The translations under genes were made by a program, and so were the position numbers. A DNA stretch of 58,534 nt, taken from Terriglobales bacterium (GTDB taxonomy: Bacteria; Acidobacteriota; Terriglobia; Terriglobales; Acidobacteriaceae). The notes below the pieces were generated by a model. It worked only from the letters and a program-made list of their open reading frames with translations. It was not told the DNA's origin and did not search any database. Shown piece by piece: positions 23,184-31,941 of the stretch (positions are counted from its first letter, which is position 1; every line of letters starts with the position of its first letter). The stretch is from the NCBI GenBank assembly GCA_035457425.1, contig DATIBR010000089.1, forward strand, positions 1-58,534, in the 5' to 3' direction.

Positions 23184-24581
23184 CTAGCGCGTCCGGAAGC
23201 TCCTTAACATCTCCTGATATGCCGGGCTGAGCTGCTCCCAGTGCGCCTGGGGCGCGATGAACAGCATGAAGATGACGGTACCGTCGGAGCGCAGGCTGGT
23301 GACGAGCAGGTCGCGCTCAGGGGCGGCGGCGCCGCTCGAGTCGCGCAGGGGCGACGGGCCGACCATGGGCACGACCATCGCTTCCATGCCGTTGAGGCTG
23401 GTGCGCTGTACCTGGCCGGACTGCTGCAACTGCGGGTTCGACTGGCGCAGGAATTCGTAGATCTGCTGGGTGGACTGCTCGAGCGACTGCGCTTGCTGCG
23501 GCCGCATGCCGCTGATGACGACGCCGTAAGCGATGGCGTCCTGCGAGACGCCGGCGCGGGGCGCGATGGTGACCGCCGAGTTCTGGTCGCCGAACACCTG
23601 CCAGTTCGACGGGTACGCGAGCTGGAACTGCGAGTGGTTCAGGGTGCGGAAATCGCGGCTCGGCAGGATGTCGGCCGCCGAGGCCTGGGTGACCTGCGGC
23701 TGGCGCTGCTGCTGCTGTTGCGCGATCTGCTGCGCCGTCAGCGGCTTCATCCTGGCGGCTTCGGCCTTGGCGCGCGTGAAGTCGTTGCTGTTCTTGACGT
23801 AAGTCTTCGGCGGCAGCTGGCTGATGGCGTCATTCACCGCCTGCGCGCGATTGCCGGGGTCGGGGTGGTCGCTGAGGAACTGCGGGCCGCCGCTGCCGCC
23901 GCCCTCGGCTTTCAGGTTCTCGAAGAACGCGGCCATGGCGTGCGGGTCGTAGCCGGCTTCGTACATGATCTTGGCGCCGACGCGGTCGGCTTCGCTCTCG
24001 GCGTCGCGGCTGTACTTGAGGAAGATGGAGCCCACGCCGAAGCTCAGGCCGAGGCGGGCGAGCTGTCCGCCCATGCCCTTACCGAGCATGCCGCCGAGGA
24101 TCTGGAGCGGGATGGAGGCGGCCATCTGGCGCGAGGCGTTGTGGGTGGCGTGCCGCATGTAGACGTGCGCGATCTCGTGGGCGATGACGCCGGCGAGCTG
24201 CGCCTCGTTGTCGGCGGCCTGCACGGTGCCGACGTTCACATACACCGGCCCGCCCGGCAGCGCGAAGGCGTTGATCTCTTTCTGGTTCACGACCTTGAAG
24301 CTGTAGACGTAGCGCTTGTCCGGCAGCTGGGCGGCCAGCTTGTGGCCGAGCGTGCTGACGTAGTCGGAGAGCGGGTCGCGCGGCGCGACCATGGGGAGCT
24401 GGCGCTCGGCTTCGGCGGCCGCCTGCTTGCCGATCTCGACCTCCTGGTCGACGGAGAAGGCGTTGAAGCCGCCGGGCTGGGGGAAGGCGTCGGGGCCGGG
24501 CTGGAGCGGGCCAGTCTGGCGCGCTGCGCATCCGGTCAGGACGAGGGCGAGGAAAAGGGCGATGGTGCGACGGGCGTGCAT
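23184..24581 (-). CDS. M48-family metalloprotease lipoprotein
   Basis: 465 residues. The lipoprotein signal (ALFLALVLTGCAA) predicts Cys18 lipidation. The M48 peptidase domain has zinc-binding HEIAH and the downstream glutamate in RDAESEADRVG, preceded by NAFALPGGPVYVNVGT. The C-terminal third (about 300-465) is a separate domain, rich in glutamine at its start (QQIAQQQQQRQPQ). It resembles BepA-type envelope quality-control proteases. A paralogue follows on the same strand at 24711-26168, sharing the whole architecture. Confidence 0.88.
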   Translation of the reverse strand: MHARRTIALFLALVLTGCAARQTGPLQPGPDAFPQPGGFNAFSVDQEVEIGKQAAAEAERQLPMVAPRDPLSDYVSTLGHKLAAQLPDKRYVYSFKVVNQKEINAFALPGGPVYVNVGTVQAADNEAQLAGVIAHEIAHVYMRHATHNASRQMAASIPLQILGGMLGKGMGGQLARLGLSFGVGSIFLKYSRDAESEADRVGAKIMYEAGYDPHAMAAFFENLKAEGGGSGGPQFLSDHPDPGNRAQAVNDAISQLPPKTYVKNSNDFTRAKAEAARMKPLTAQQIAQQQQQRQPQVTQASAADILPSRDFRTLNHSQFQLAYPSNWQVFGDQNSAVTIAPRAGVSQDAIAYGVVISGMRPQQAQSLEQSTQQIYEFLRQSNPQLQQSGQVQRTSLNGMEAMVVPMVGPSPLRDSSGAAAPERDLLVTSLRSDGTVIFMLFIAPQAHWEQLSPAYQEMLRSFRTR

Positions 24582-24602
24582 GGAGAGATAGATGCGCGCG
24601 AG

Positions 24603-24715
24603 GAGCTAGTCGTTCGTTGTTCGTTGCAGGTTGTTAGTGGCCGCGAGCTGCCAGTCGCTAGTCGCCAGGGAGCCCCCGCGACTCGCAACTAGCAACTCGC
24701 AGCTAACAACTCATT
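24603..24715. repeat. Degenerate 7-bp repeats with inverted arrangement
   Basis: Left half rich in GTTCGTT, GTTGTTAG and AGTCGCTAGTCGC units. Right half reads ACTCGCAACTAGCAACTCGC then AGCTAACAAC, complementary to the left half (GTTGTTAG against CTAACAAC). It lies between the two M48 genes and can fold into a long imperfect hairpin. Confidence 0.5.
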
Positions 24716-26168
24716 GCGGCTGCTGGATGTGGAGCGAGCGCAGCATGGGCTCGAAGGCGCTGGTGCGGAGCGCGTCGAAGTCGGTCTCGGGCGCGATGAA
24801 CACGACGTACAGGATGCCCTGCTGGCCGTAGGGCAGCGTGACCAGCCAATCGCGCTCGCGCACGGTGCGGCCGCTCGAGTCCTTGATGGGCGAGGTGTTC
24901 AGCAGGTCGACCGACTTCGCCGAGACGCCGTTGACGCGGATGTCTTCGGGCGAGCCGGCGGTGCGCAGGTCGGGGTTCCCCTGCCTCCAATCCTGGATGA
25001 GCTGGGCGGTGGCGTCGTCGAGGGAGCGGGCGTTCCGCACCTGCTGTCCGCCGACCAGGACGCCGTAGGCGGTGCTGTTATCGGAGGCGCCGCCGCGCGG
25101 CGCGAAGGTGACCTCCTGCGAGCTGTTGTTGCCGGTGATCTGCCAGTTGTCCGGATACTTGATGGTGAAGGCGGAGTGCTGGAACTGCCGGAAGCTGCCG
25201 CTCGGCATGACGTCGCCACGGGCGAGCGGGCCCATGGTCGCGGGAGAAGTCCCGCCGGCGGTGGCGCCGCCGGAAGCGGCCTGGCCGTTGGAGAAGCCGC
25301 CTTTCTTCTGCTGCTCGGCGATCTGCTGCGCGGTCAGCGGCTTCAATCCCGCAGCCGCGCGCTTGGCATTGGTGAAGTCGGCGGAGTCCCGCTGGAAGCT
25401 CCTGGCGGGGAGCGTATTCACTTCGGCGCTGACGGCGGCGGCGCGGTTGCCGGGATTGGGGTGGTCGCTGAAGAACTCCGGCCCGCGCGAGCCGCCCTGC
25501 GCTTCCAGTTTCTGGAAGAAGACGGCCATCTGGTGCGGGTCGTAGCCGGTGTCGTACATGACGTCGGTGCCGACGAGGTCCGCCTCGCGCTCGGCGTCGC
25601 GGGTGTTCTTCATGAAGTAGGAGCCGACGCCGACCTGGAGCGCGATCTGCCCGAGCCCGCCGAGCGTGCCGCCCCGGGAACCGAGGATGGCGCCGGCGAT
25701 CTGCGCGAGCGCGGAGGGAACCTGCTGCTTGGTGTAGGCGCGGGTGGCGTGGCGCTGCACCACGTGCGCGAGCTCGTGCGCCATCACGCCGGCGAGCTGC
25801 GCTTCGTTGTCGGCCGCCTGGATGGTGCCGACGTTGATGAACATCGGGCCGCCCGGCAGGGCGAAGGCGTTGATCTCCTTCTGGTTCACGACGTGGAAGT
25901 TGTAGGGCCACTTGTAGCCGGGGGCGTTGGCGGCCAGGCGGTTGCCGAGCCTCTGCACGTAGCGGGTGAGCGGGTCGCTGTCGGGCAGCACGGGATACTT
26001 CTTGTAGACCTCGGCGGCGGCCTGCTTGCCGATCTCGATCTCCTGCTCTTCGGTGAAGGCGTTGCGGCCGGTCGTGGGCTGGTAGCGAGCGAGGGCGAGC
26101 TGCGGAGCGACCAGCGCCAGCGCCAGGGTGAGCGCGACCAGGCGCGCGGGCAGGGAGCGGAGTCTCAT
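24711..26168 (-). CDS. M48-family metalloprotease (paralogue)
   Basis: 485 residues, same layout as its neighbour. It has a cleavable signal peptide (VALTLALALVAPQLALA, no lipobox), NAFALPGGPMFINVGT, zinc motif HELAH, RDAEREADLVG, and a C-terminal domain after a glycine/serine linker. The start ATG follows AGGAGG. Loss of the lipid anchor relative to the first copy suggests a soluble periplasmic enzyme. The pair probably arose by tandem duplication. Substrates unknown, likely misfolded envelope proteins. Confidence 0.88.
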   Translation of the reverse strand: MRLRSLPARLVALTLALALVAPQLALARYQPTTGRNAFTEEQEIEIGKQAAAEVYKKYPVLPDSDPLTRYVQRLGNRLAANAPGYKWPYNFHVVNQKEINAFALPGGPMFINVGTIQAADNEAQLAGVMAHELAHVVQRHATRAYTKQQVPSALAQIAGAILGSRGGTLGGLGQIALQVGVGSYFMKNTRDAEREADLVGTDVMYDTGYDPHQMAVFFQKLEAQGGSRGPEFFSDHPNPGNRAAAVSAEVNTLPARSFQRDSADFTNAKRAAAGLKPLTAQQIAEQQKKGGFSNGQAASGGATAGGTSPATMGPLARGDVMPSGSFRQFQHSAFTIKYPDNWQITGNNSSQEVTFAPRGGASDNSTAYGVLVGGQQVRNARSLDDATAQLIQDWRQGNPDLRTAGSPEDIRVNGVSAKSVDLLNTSPIKDSSGRTVRERDWLVTLPYGQQGILYVVFIAPETDFDALRTSAFEPMLRSLHIQQPQ

Positions 26169-26270
26169 AGTGCCTCCTGAGGGGCAATCATCATAAATCC
26201 TGAGAGTCTGGATAGGTTAGATGCGGGGAAAGCGGCCCGTGTCTAGTGGCAGCGGCGAGGGTCGCGAAGC

Positions 26271-26297
26271 AAAAGCGCCGGCCGCGGCCGGCGCTTT
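26271..26297 (-). terminator. Rho-independent terminator after the AAA+ gene
   Basis: AAAGCGCCGGCC and GGCCGGCGCTTT form a 12-bp stem with a 2-nt tip, followed on the minus strand by a T-run (plus-strand AAAA at 26271). It lies 19 nt past the stop of the AAA+ gene. Confidence 0.75.
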
Positions 26298-26315
26298 GCG
26301 GGGGGAGGATCGAGG

Positions 26316-27470
26316 TCACTTGTCGAGCAGGGAGCCGGCGCCGCGCTCGCGCGTGGTGGTGCGGCCGCTCTTGGCCGCGGCGGTGGCGGAGGCGGCTTCC
26401 TGGCCGTACTTCTCGAGCAGCACCGGCACCAGCGCGCCCTCGGCTTCCTTCACGAAGCACAGTGTGTTGCTGGCGTCCATGTCGATGCGGACGAAGTCGC
26501 CCAGCTTGACCTGCCCGGTGGCGACCAGGTTGGCGAGCGGGAAGACGACGTTCTTCTCGATGGAGCGCTTCAAGTGGCGCGCGCCGTACTTCGGGTCGGT
26601 GCCTTCCTCGAGCAGGAAGCGCTTCACCTTGGGCGTGCAGGAGAAGACGAACTGGTTGTTGCCGGTGGCCTGCAGGATGCGCTGCTGCACCATGCCGAGC
26701 TCGATCTCGAGGATCTGCTCGAGGTGTTCGGGCTTGAGCATCTTGAAGACCACGACCTTGTCGATGCGGTTCATGAACTCGGGCGAGAACTTGCGCCGAG
26801 CGGCTTCGACGGCGGTGCGGTTGATCTTCTCGTCGATGCGATTGTCGAGGTGCGCTTGCGGCTGCGCAAAGCCCATCATGCCGTTGATGAGTTCGTTCAT
26901 CTCGCCGGCGCCGAGGTTGGAGGTCATGATGATGATGCACTGCGACAGGTCGACGCGGCGGTTGTCGCCGAGGGTGAGCGTGGCCTTGTCGAGGATGCCG
27001 AGCAGCAGCTGCCAGAGCGAGTCGGAGGCCTTCTCGATCTCGTCGAACAGCAGGAGCGAGAGCTTGAGCTTCTCGGTGTGCCACTGGTTGAGCGCTTCCT
27101 GCGTGAGCAGCGGGTGCGTCTCGCGGTGGCCGAGGTAACCCGGGGGCGAGCCGATGAGCTTGGCGATCTCGTGGGAGTGCTGGAACTCGGCGCAGTCGAT
27201 CTTGATGCAGGCGCGCGCGTCGCCGAACAGCGTCTCGGCCATGGCTTCGACCACGCGGGTCTTGCCCGAGCCGGTCGGTCCGAGGAAGAGCAGGTTGCCG
27301 ATGGGACGTCCCGGAGGATTCAGCCCCGCGAGGAACATCTGGTAGATCTCGGCGACCTTTTCGATCGCGGCGTCCTGCCCGACGATCTTGCGGCGGAGAG
27401 ATGTGTCGAAGTCCTGCGCGTCGCTGCTGCGCTTGGTGGGATCGAGTGCGGTATTAAGACCAGTCCTCAT
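26316..27470 (-). CDS. Stand-alone AAA+ ATPase resembling ClpB/ClpA second domain
   Basis: 384 residues with one AAA+ module: IVGQDAAIEKV, Walker A GPTGSGKT, the pore-loop region GSPPGYLGHRE, Walker B LLLFDEIEKA, sensor 1 IIMTSNLGAGEM, the arginine finger region FMNRIDKVVVF, and a small domain with YGARHLKRSIEKNV. This is the D2 module of Hsp100 unfoldases without the N-domain, D1 and middle coiled-coil. It is therefore a short Clp-like unfoldase of unknown substrate, not a full ClpB. Its start overlaps the stop of a 44-codon frame (ATGA). It should not be mistaken for GvpN. Confidence 0.82.
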   Translation of the reverse strand: MRTGLNTALDPTKRSSDAQDFDTSLRRKIVGQDAAIEKVAEIYQMFLAGLNPPGRPIGNLLFLGPTGSGKTRVVEAMAETLFGDARACIKIDCAEFQHSHEIAKLIGSPPGYLGHRETHPLLTQEALNQWHTEKLKLSLLLFDEIEKASDSLWQLLLGILDKATLTLGDNRRVDLSQCIIIMTSNLGAGEMNELINGMMGFAQPQAHLDNRIDEKINRTAVEAARRKFSPEFMNRIDKVVVFKMLKPEHLEQILEIELGMVQQRILQATGNNQFVFSCTPKVKRFLLEEGTDPKYGARHLKRSIEKNVVFPLANLVATGQVKLGDFVRIDMDASNTLCFVKEAEGALVPVLLEKYGQEAASATAAAKSGRTTTRERGAGSLLDK

Positions 27471-27601
27471 AGTTGGGCCTTTCCGGTACGCGGGCCCGCT
27501 CCGCGCGCCGGCGGAGGTATGACGTTGGTGAGATGGAGGAGAGACTCAGCGAGTTGCAAATCACGCGCCAGAGTTTCAGCTGTTGGCGAATCAGTAACCA
27601 T
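27467..27601 (-). CDS. Possible small leader protein coupled to the AAA+ gene
   Basis: A 44-codon frame beginning MVTDSPTAETLARDLQLAES, with a helical N-half and a proline/arginine end. Its TGA overlaps the ATG of the AAA+ gene by 4 nt, the classic arrangement for coupled translation, and GGTGGGG lies about 10 nt before its ATG. No family recognised. The overlap is the main support, and it could be chance. Nothing else was recognised in 27602-27797. Confidence 0.35.
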   Translation of the reverse strand: MVTDSPTAETLARDLQLAESLLHLTNVIPPPARGAGPRTGKAQL

Positions 27602-27797
27602 CGGGCCATCCCCACCTGGATGGGTTAGATGCTGAAAGTTGCACCACGGCAGGGGCGGCGGATTTCCACAGCGCCGGAAGGACGATGCGGCGCGCATCTT
27701 CCGTAATCGGCGGGGCGTCTAAGCAGTCAACCAGAGCAGCTGCCGAGGCGTGCTACTATCGCCGCGAGCTTCCCCCTGCTCTGGACGAAAGCGGACC

Positions 27798-29303
27798 ATG
27801 TCTCGACCCCGCGGGTTCCTTCCTGCCTTGCTCGTGCTCGTCTCGGCCGCCGTAGCGCTGCTGGTATTCTTCGCGCCCCGATCGAGCAACGGTCCGACCG
27901 CTGCGCACCCGGCGACGCGCGCGCGCGCGACGACCCGCATCGAGCCGGTGGCGTTCACGGTTGCCGGATCGCCGGCGCCGGCGCGCATCCCGCCCGCGAA
28001 GATCCAGCCTCCGGCGCCGACCGCCGAACCCGAGCCGCCGGCGAACGCGCGGGTCCACACCGCGAAGCCCGGGGAAGCGGTGGTGACGATCGCGCGCATG
28101 TACCTGCCCGAGACGCCGTACATGACCACGCGCGAACTGGAAGCGGCGATCCGCCGCGCCAACCCGCAACTGCGCGGCGACTTCCTGAAGGGCGGGACGC
28201 AGGTCGCGATCCCCGACATCGAGCCGCAACCGGTCGTCGAGAAGCCGGTGGCGCGCGCGAAGGACTTCGAGGTGCGCGCCATCTACCTGACAGGGACGAT
28301 GGCGGGCTCGGAGACGGGCATGCGGATCATCGAGCGCTGGCGCGACGTGGGCGGGAACGCCATCGTGTTCGACGTGAAGGATAGTGACGGCTCGGTCAAT
28401 ATCCCGTTCGCGCATCCACTGGCGGCGGGCGGGCGCAACCGGCCGATCCGCAACCTGCCGAAGTTCGTGCGCTGGGCGCACCGCCAGGGAATGCACGTGA
28501 TCGCGCGCATCGCCATCTTCCGCGACGAGCTGCTGGTGCGGCGGCATCCGGAGCTGGCGGTGCAGTCGCGGCGCGGCGGCGGCGCGTGGCGCGAGAACGG
28601 CAAGCTGGTGTGGACCGACCCCTCGCGCGACGAAGTGCAGGACTACAACATCGCGCTGGCGCAGACGGCCGCGGCCGGCGGCGTGGACGAGATCCAGTAC
28701 GACTACGTGCGGTTCCCGGCGGAAGGCGACCAGGCGGACGCGAAGTTCGCATACCAGGAAGCGGAGAAGCGGACGCGAGCCGACGTCATCACCGATTTCG
28801 TGGCACGCTCGCAGCGCGAGCTGCGCCCGCGGGGCGTGCTGTTCTCACTCGACGTCTTCGGGGTGGTGGCGTGGCAGCGGCCCATCGACCTGGCGCACGT
28901 CGGGCAGGACATCGCGCGACTGGCGGAGCATTGCGACGTGCTCTCGCCCATGATCTACCCGTCGCACTTCTTCGGGATGGACGGGTACGCGCTGCCGGGC
29001 GACGCGCCCGAGCACTTCATCGGGGAGTCGATGGCGCGCTTCCGCAAGGTCACCGCGGAGTCGGGCGTGGTGCTGCGGCCGTGGCTGCAGGCGTTCGGGT
29101 GGCGGACCAGGACGTATTCGCCGGCGTACATCGAGACGCAGGTGGCGACCGCGAAGAAGCAGGGCGGGATCGGCTTCCTGTTCTGGAATGCGCGCAATGA
29201 CTACTCCAAGCCGTTCACGGCGATGGGAACGATGCGGCAGGCGCCGGAGAAGTTCTTCCAGGGCGAGAAGCGCGCGGCGACGACCGCGGCCGGCCTGCAA
29301 TAG
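27798..29303 (+). CDS. DUF4015-type putative glycoside hydrolase, secreted
   Basis: 501 residues. The N-terminal hydrophobic helix (GFLPALLVLVSAAVALLVFF) anchors or exports it. A proline-rich linker and a LysM-like segment (about 90-150, VHTAKPGEAVVTIARMY) follow. Next is a TIM-barrel-like domain: VRAIYLTGTMAG, NAIVFDVKDSDG, DEIQYDYVRFP, FSLDVFGVVAW, VLSPMIYPSHF. These match the DUF4015 family, thought to be glycoside hydrolases of GH13-like fold. The aspartates in these motifs are candidate catalytic residues. ATG 27798 is chosen because it begins the signal helix. Confidence 0.8.
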   Translation: MSRPRGFLPALLVLVSAAVALLVFFAPRSSNGPTAAHPATRARATTRIEPVAFTVAGSPAPARIPPAKIQPPAPTAEPEPPANARVHTAKPGEAVVTIARMYLPETPYMTTRELEAAIRRANPQLRGDFLKGGTQVAIPDIEPQPVVEKPVARAKDFEVRAIYLTGTMAGSETGMRIIERWRDVGGNAIVFDVKDSDGSVNIPFAHPLAAGGRNRPIRNLPKFVRWAHRQGMHVIARIAIFRDELLVRRHPELAVQSRRGGGAWRENGKLVWTDPSRDEVQDYNIALAQTAAAGGVDEIQYDYVRFPAEGDQADAKFAYQEAEKRTRADVITDFVARSQRELRPRGVLFSLDVFGVVAWQRPIDLAHVGQDIARLAEHCDVLSPMIYPSHFFGMDGYALPGDAPEHFIGESMARFRKVTAESGVVLRPWLQAFGWRTRTYSPAYIETQVATAKKQGGIGFLFWNARNDYSKPFTAMGTMRQAPEKFFQGEKRAATTAAGLQ

Positions 29304-29342
29304 CGAGTCCTCGCCGGGCTGTCTTTCATCAAAAACTCTGGA

Positions 29343-29370
29343 TTGGGCTGCGAGAGCCTACGGTTATAAT
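29343..29370 (+). promoter_or_regulatory. ilvE promoter
   Basis: TTGGGC (29343-29348) and a consensus TATAAT (29365-29370) are 16 nt apart, about 60 nt before the ilvE ATG. An ordinary leadered promoter, in contrast to the leaderless ones elsewhere in the window. Confidence 0.6.
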
Positions 29371-29432
29371 GTCGGGTAGCGATCTTCCCAGCTTTCGCCA
29401 AAATACTGGAGTGCGCATCAAGGAGCGCCGGA

Positions 29433-30395
29433 ATGGCCATTAAGAAGACCGAGAAGATCTGGCACAACGGGAAGCTGATCAAGTGGGAAGAGGCGACCAT
29501 CCACGTGATGTCGCACGTAGTGAACTACGGCTCGAGCGTATTCGAGGGCGTGCGGTGCTACCAGCAGCCCAACGGTCCGGCGATCTTCCGGGCGCGCGAG
29601 CATGCGCGGCGCCTGGTGATGTCGGCGAAGATCTACCGCATCGACTGCCCGTTCACCGAGGACGAGCTGGTCGAGGGCATGGTCGAACTGGTGAAAGCCA
29701 ACAAGACCTGGCCGTGCTACATCCGGCCCATCATCCTGCGGGGCTACGGCGAAGTGGGCGTGAACCCGTTCAATTCGCCGACCGAGGTCTACATCGCGAA
29801 CTACGAGTGGGGCAAGTACCTGGCAGCAGCGGCCGGGCACGGCGGCGCCGAGGAAGGCGTGGACGTGTGCGTGTCGTCGTGGGCGCGGCTGGCGCCGAAC
29901 ACCATGCCGGCGATGTCGAAGTCGGGCGCGAACTACATGAACTCGCAGCTCATCAAGATGGAAGCCATCCTCAACGGATACGTGGAGGGCATCGCGCTCG
30001 ACGTGAACGGCTACGTGAGCGAAGGCTCGGGCGAGAACCTGTTCATCGTGCGGCACGGCAAGCTGGTGACGCCGCCGCTGGGGAACTCGGTGCTGCCGGG
30101 CATCACGCGTGACTCGGTGCTGCACCTGGCGGCGGAGATGAAGATCCCGATCGCCGAGCAGATGATCCCGCGCGAGATGCTGTACGTGGCCGACGAAGTG
30201 TTCTTCACCGGTACCGCGGCGGAGATCACGCCCATCCGGTCGGTCGACAAGATCACCGTCGCCGACGGCCGCCCCGGTCCGATCACCAAGGCGCTGCAGA
30301 AGGAGTTCTTCGGCATCGTGCACGGCAAGGTGGCGGACCGCCATCACTGGCTCACGCCCGTGCCGGTCGAGAACAAGCAGCCGGTCGGCGTCTAG
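29433..30395 (+). CDS. ilvE: Branched-chain amino acid aminotransferase
   Basis: 320 residues, fold-type IV PLP aminotransferase. It has HVVNYGSSVFEGVRCY near the N-terminus, the Schiff-base lysine region KSGANYMNSQLIKMEA, GYVSEGSGENLFIV, and FFTGTAAEITPI near the C-terminus. It catalyses the last step of leucine, isoleucine and valine synthesis and the first step of their breakdown. It is a single-gene unit with its own promoter and a strong terminator immediately after. Confidence 0.94.
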   Translation: MAIKKTEKIWHNGKLIKWEEATIHVMSHVVNYGSSVFEGVRCYQQPNGPAIFRAREHARRLVMSAKIYRIDCPFTEDELVEGMVELVKANKTWPCYIRPIILRGYGEVGVNPFNSPTEVYIANYEWGKYLAAAAGHGGAEEGVDVCVSSWARLAPNTMPAMSKSGANYMNSQLIKMEAILNGYVEGIALDVNGYVSEGSGENLFIVRHGKLVTPPLGNSVLPGITRDSVLHLAAEMKIPIAEQMIPREMLYVADEVFFTGTAAEITPIRSVDKITVADGRPGPITKALQKEFFGIVHGKVADRHHWLTPVPVENKQPVGV

Positions 30396-30413
30396 CGATC
30401 GCTGATTTGATGG

Positions 30414-30439
30414 AAAGGCTGCCGAAAGGCAGCCTTTTT
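30414..30439 (+). terminator. Rho-independent terminator of ilvE
   Basis: AAAGGCTGCC-GAAA-GGCAGCCTTTTT: a 10-bp stem with a GNRA tetraloop and a T-run, 19 nt after the ilvE stop. Confidence 0.92.
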
Positions 30440-30577
30440 CATTGCGGGCTTCTTCCGCGGATGACAAAGCGCTGCCAATCGCTGCAAAATGTTGCGTCGT
30501 TCCTTGAGCTACCGCATCTGAACCCCGACGCCGGGGTCGCCGGCGCCCACCACACTGGAATCATAAGGAGAGTTCCC

Positions 30578-31105
30578 ATGCCTACCACCGCACCAGCCGA
30601 AGCCAAAACCGAGTTTGCCGCGGGAGTGCGCGAATTCCTGCTGCAGGCCATCGAGTCCGAGATCCCGAAGACCGCCAACGTGATCCGCGCCGTGCCCGAC
30701 GAAAAAGCGGATTGGAAGCCGGACGCGAAATCGCGCTGCGCCGGCGACCTCGCCTGGCACATCGCCAGCGAGGACGTGATCTTCCTGGAGCAGATCGCGG
30801 AAGGGAAGTTCGCCTTCCCCGACCCGCGCTTCGAGAAGGAACGCCCCAAGACCACCGCCGAGATGGCGAAGTGGTACGAAGGCAAGATGAAGGCGGCGCT
30901 CACGAAAGTCCGCGCGCTCAGCCCGGAGAAGATCGCCGAGAGCCGCGAGTTCTTCGGCATGAACTTCCCGGCGTACGCCTACATCCTGTTCATGAACAAC
31001 CACAGCATCCATCACCGCGGGCAACTGGCGGCGTACCTGCGCCCTTGCGGCGGGAAGGTGCCGGACATCTACGGCGGCAGCGCCGACACCCCGATGGGGC
31101 AGTAA
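30578..31105 (+). CDS. DinB-family metal-dependent protein
   Basis: 175 residues forming the DinB/YfiT four-helix bundle. Metal-ligand histidines lie in LAWHIAS and in the C-terminal HHRGQLAAYLR, with FLLQAIESEI at the start. Family members are thiol-dependent transferases or unassigned stress proteins. ATG 30578 follows AAGGAG at the right distance. An inverted repeat region follows the stop. Confidence 0.85.
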   Translation: MPTTAPAEAKTEFAAGVREFLLQAIESEIPKTANVIRAVPDEKADWKPDAKSRCAGDLAWHIASEDVIFLEQIAEGKFAFPDPRFEKERPKTTAEMAKWYEGKMKAALTKVRALSPEKIAESREFFGMNFPAYAYILFMNNHSIHHRGQLAAYLRPCGGKVPDIYGGSADTPMGQ

Positions 31106-31112
31106 GAAGCCA

Positions 31113-31191
31113 ACACCACAGAGGACGCAAAAGGACGCAGAGGGAATGAAGCAAAAGACACCTCTGCGTCCTTCGTGTTCTCGGTGGTTTT
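31113..31191. repeat. CACAGAGG/GGACGC inverted repeat
   Basis: Left arm 31113-31143 and right arm 31161-31191 are imperfect inverted repeats. GGACGCAGAGG (31133-31143) pairs exactly with CCTCTGCGTCC (31161-31171). It lies between convergent dinB-like and mglA genes and could terminate both transcripts. Confidence 0.6.
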
Positions 31192-31201
31192 TGTCTGGTG
31201 G

Positions 31202-31786
31202 TTAGCCCTTCTTGAGCTCGACCAGGACCTGGCGGGCGACTTCCTTGAGCGTCTCGAAGACGCCGGTGCCCTGGTAGGCGACGGCCTCGAACACCGGCTC
31301 ACCCTTCTTCACCAGCTCCTGCTTGAGCTTCTCGACGGGCAGGACGTTGGGCAGGTCGCGCTTGTTGAGCTGGAGGACGTAGGGGATCTTGGCGAAGTCG
31401 TAGCCGTGTTCCTTCAGGTTCTCGTGCAGGTTCTCGAGCGCTTCGATGTTGGCGTCCATGCGCTCTTCCTGCGAGTCGGCGACGAAGACCACACCGTCGA
31501 CGCCGCGCAGGATGAGCTTGCGGCTGGCGTCGTAGAAGACCTGTCCGGGCACGGTGTAGAGGTGGAAGCGGGTCTTGAAGCCGCGGACCGTCCCCAGGTC
31601 GAGCGGCAGGAAGTCGAAGAAGAGGGTGCGGTCCGTCTCGGTGGCAAGCGAGATCATCTTGCCCTTCTGCTTGTCACCGGTCTTGTCGAAGACCACCTGC
31701 AGATTGGTCGTCTTGCCGCCGAGACCGGCGCCGTAATAGACGATCTTGCAGTTGATCTCGCGGGCCGCGAAATTGATGAAGCTCAA
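31202..31786 (-). CDS. mglA: MglA-type Ras-like GTPase
   Basis: 194 residues. P-loop [10 protein letters not shown], switch regions [15 protein letters not shown] and [15 protein letters not shown], and specificity motif LNKRDLP identify MglA. In Myxococcus MglA sets cell polarity and drives gliding and pilus pole switching. No mglB (its GTPase activator) lies next to it. pilT is 10 kb away in this window. The length equals that of the family. Confidence 0.92.
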   Translation of the reverse strand: MSFINFAAREINCKIVYYGAGLGGKTTNLQVVFDKTGDKQKGKMISLATETDRTLFFDFLPLDLGTVRGFKTRFHLYTVPGQVFYDASRKLILRGVDGVVFVADSQEERMDANIEALENLHENLKEHGYDFAKIPYVLQLNKRDLPNVLPVEKLKQELVKKGEPVFEAVAYQGTGVFETLKEVARQVLVELKKG

Positions 31787-31941
31787 GCCTTGCCTCTGTC
31801 ATCGCTCCGAGGGGCTCGGGGGTGGGCCGCGCGGGCGAAGGGGGATACAGTGCAGATCGACTACGTGAAATGCACGTTCGGTTATATCACACGGCCGAAA
31901 CGGGTTGCAGGTGACTTTGGTGCTGCCGGGAGCCCGGTTCG

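Noticed and set aside
26316-27470. Missing GvpN
   Set aside because: The AAA+ protein has Hsp100 D2 motifs (IVGQDAAIEKV, GSPPGYLGHRE) rather than the MoxR-like motifs of GvpN, and lies 11 kb from the vesicle genes.
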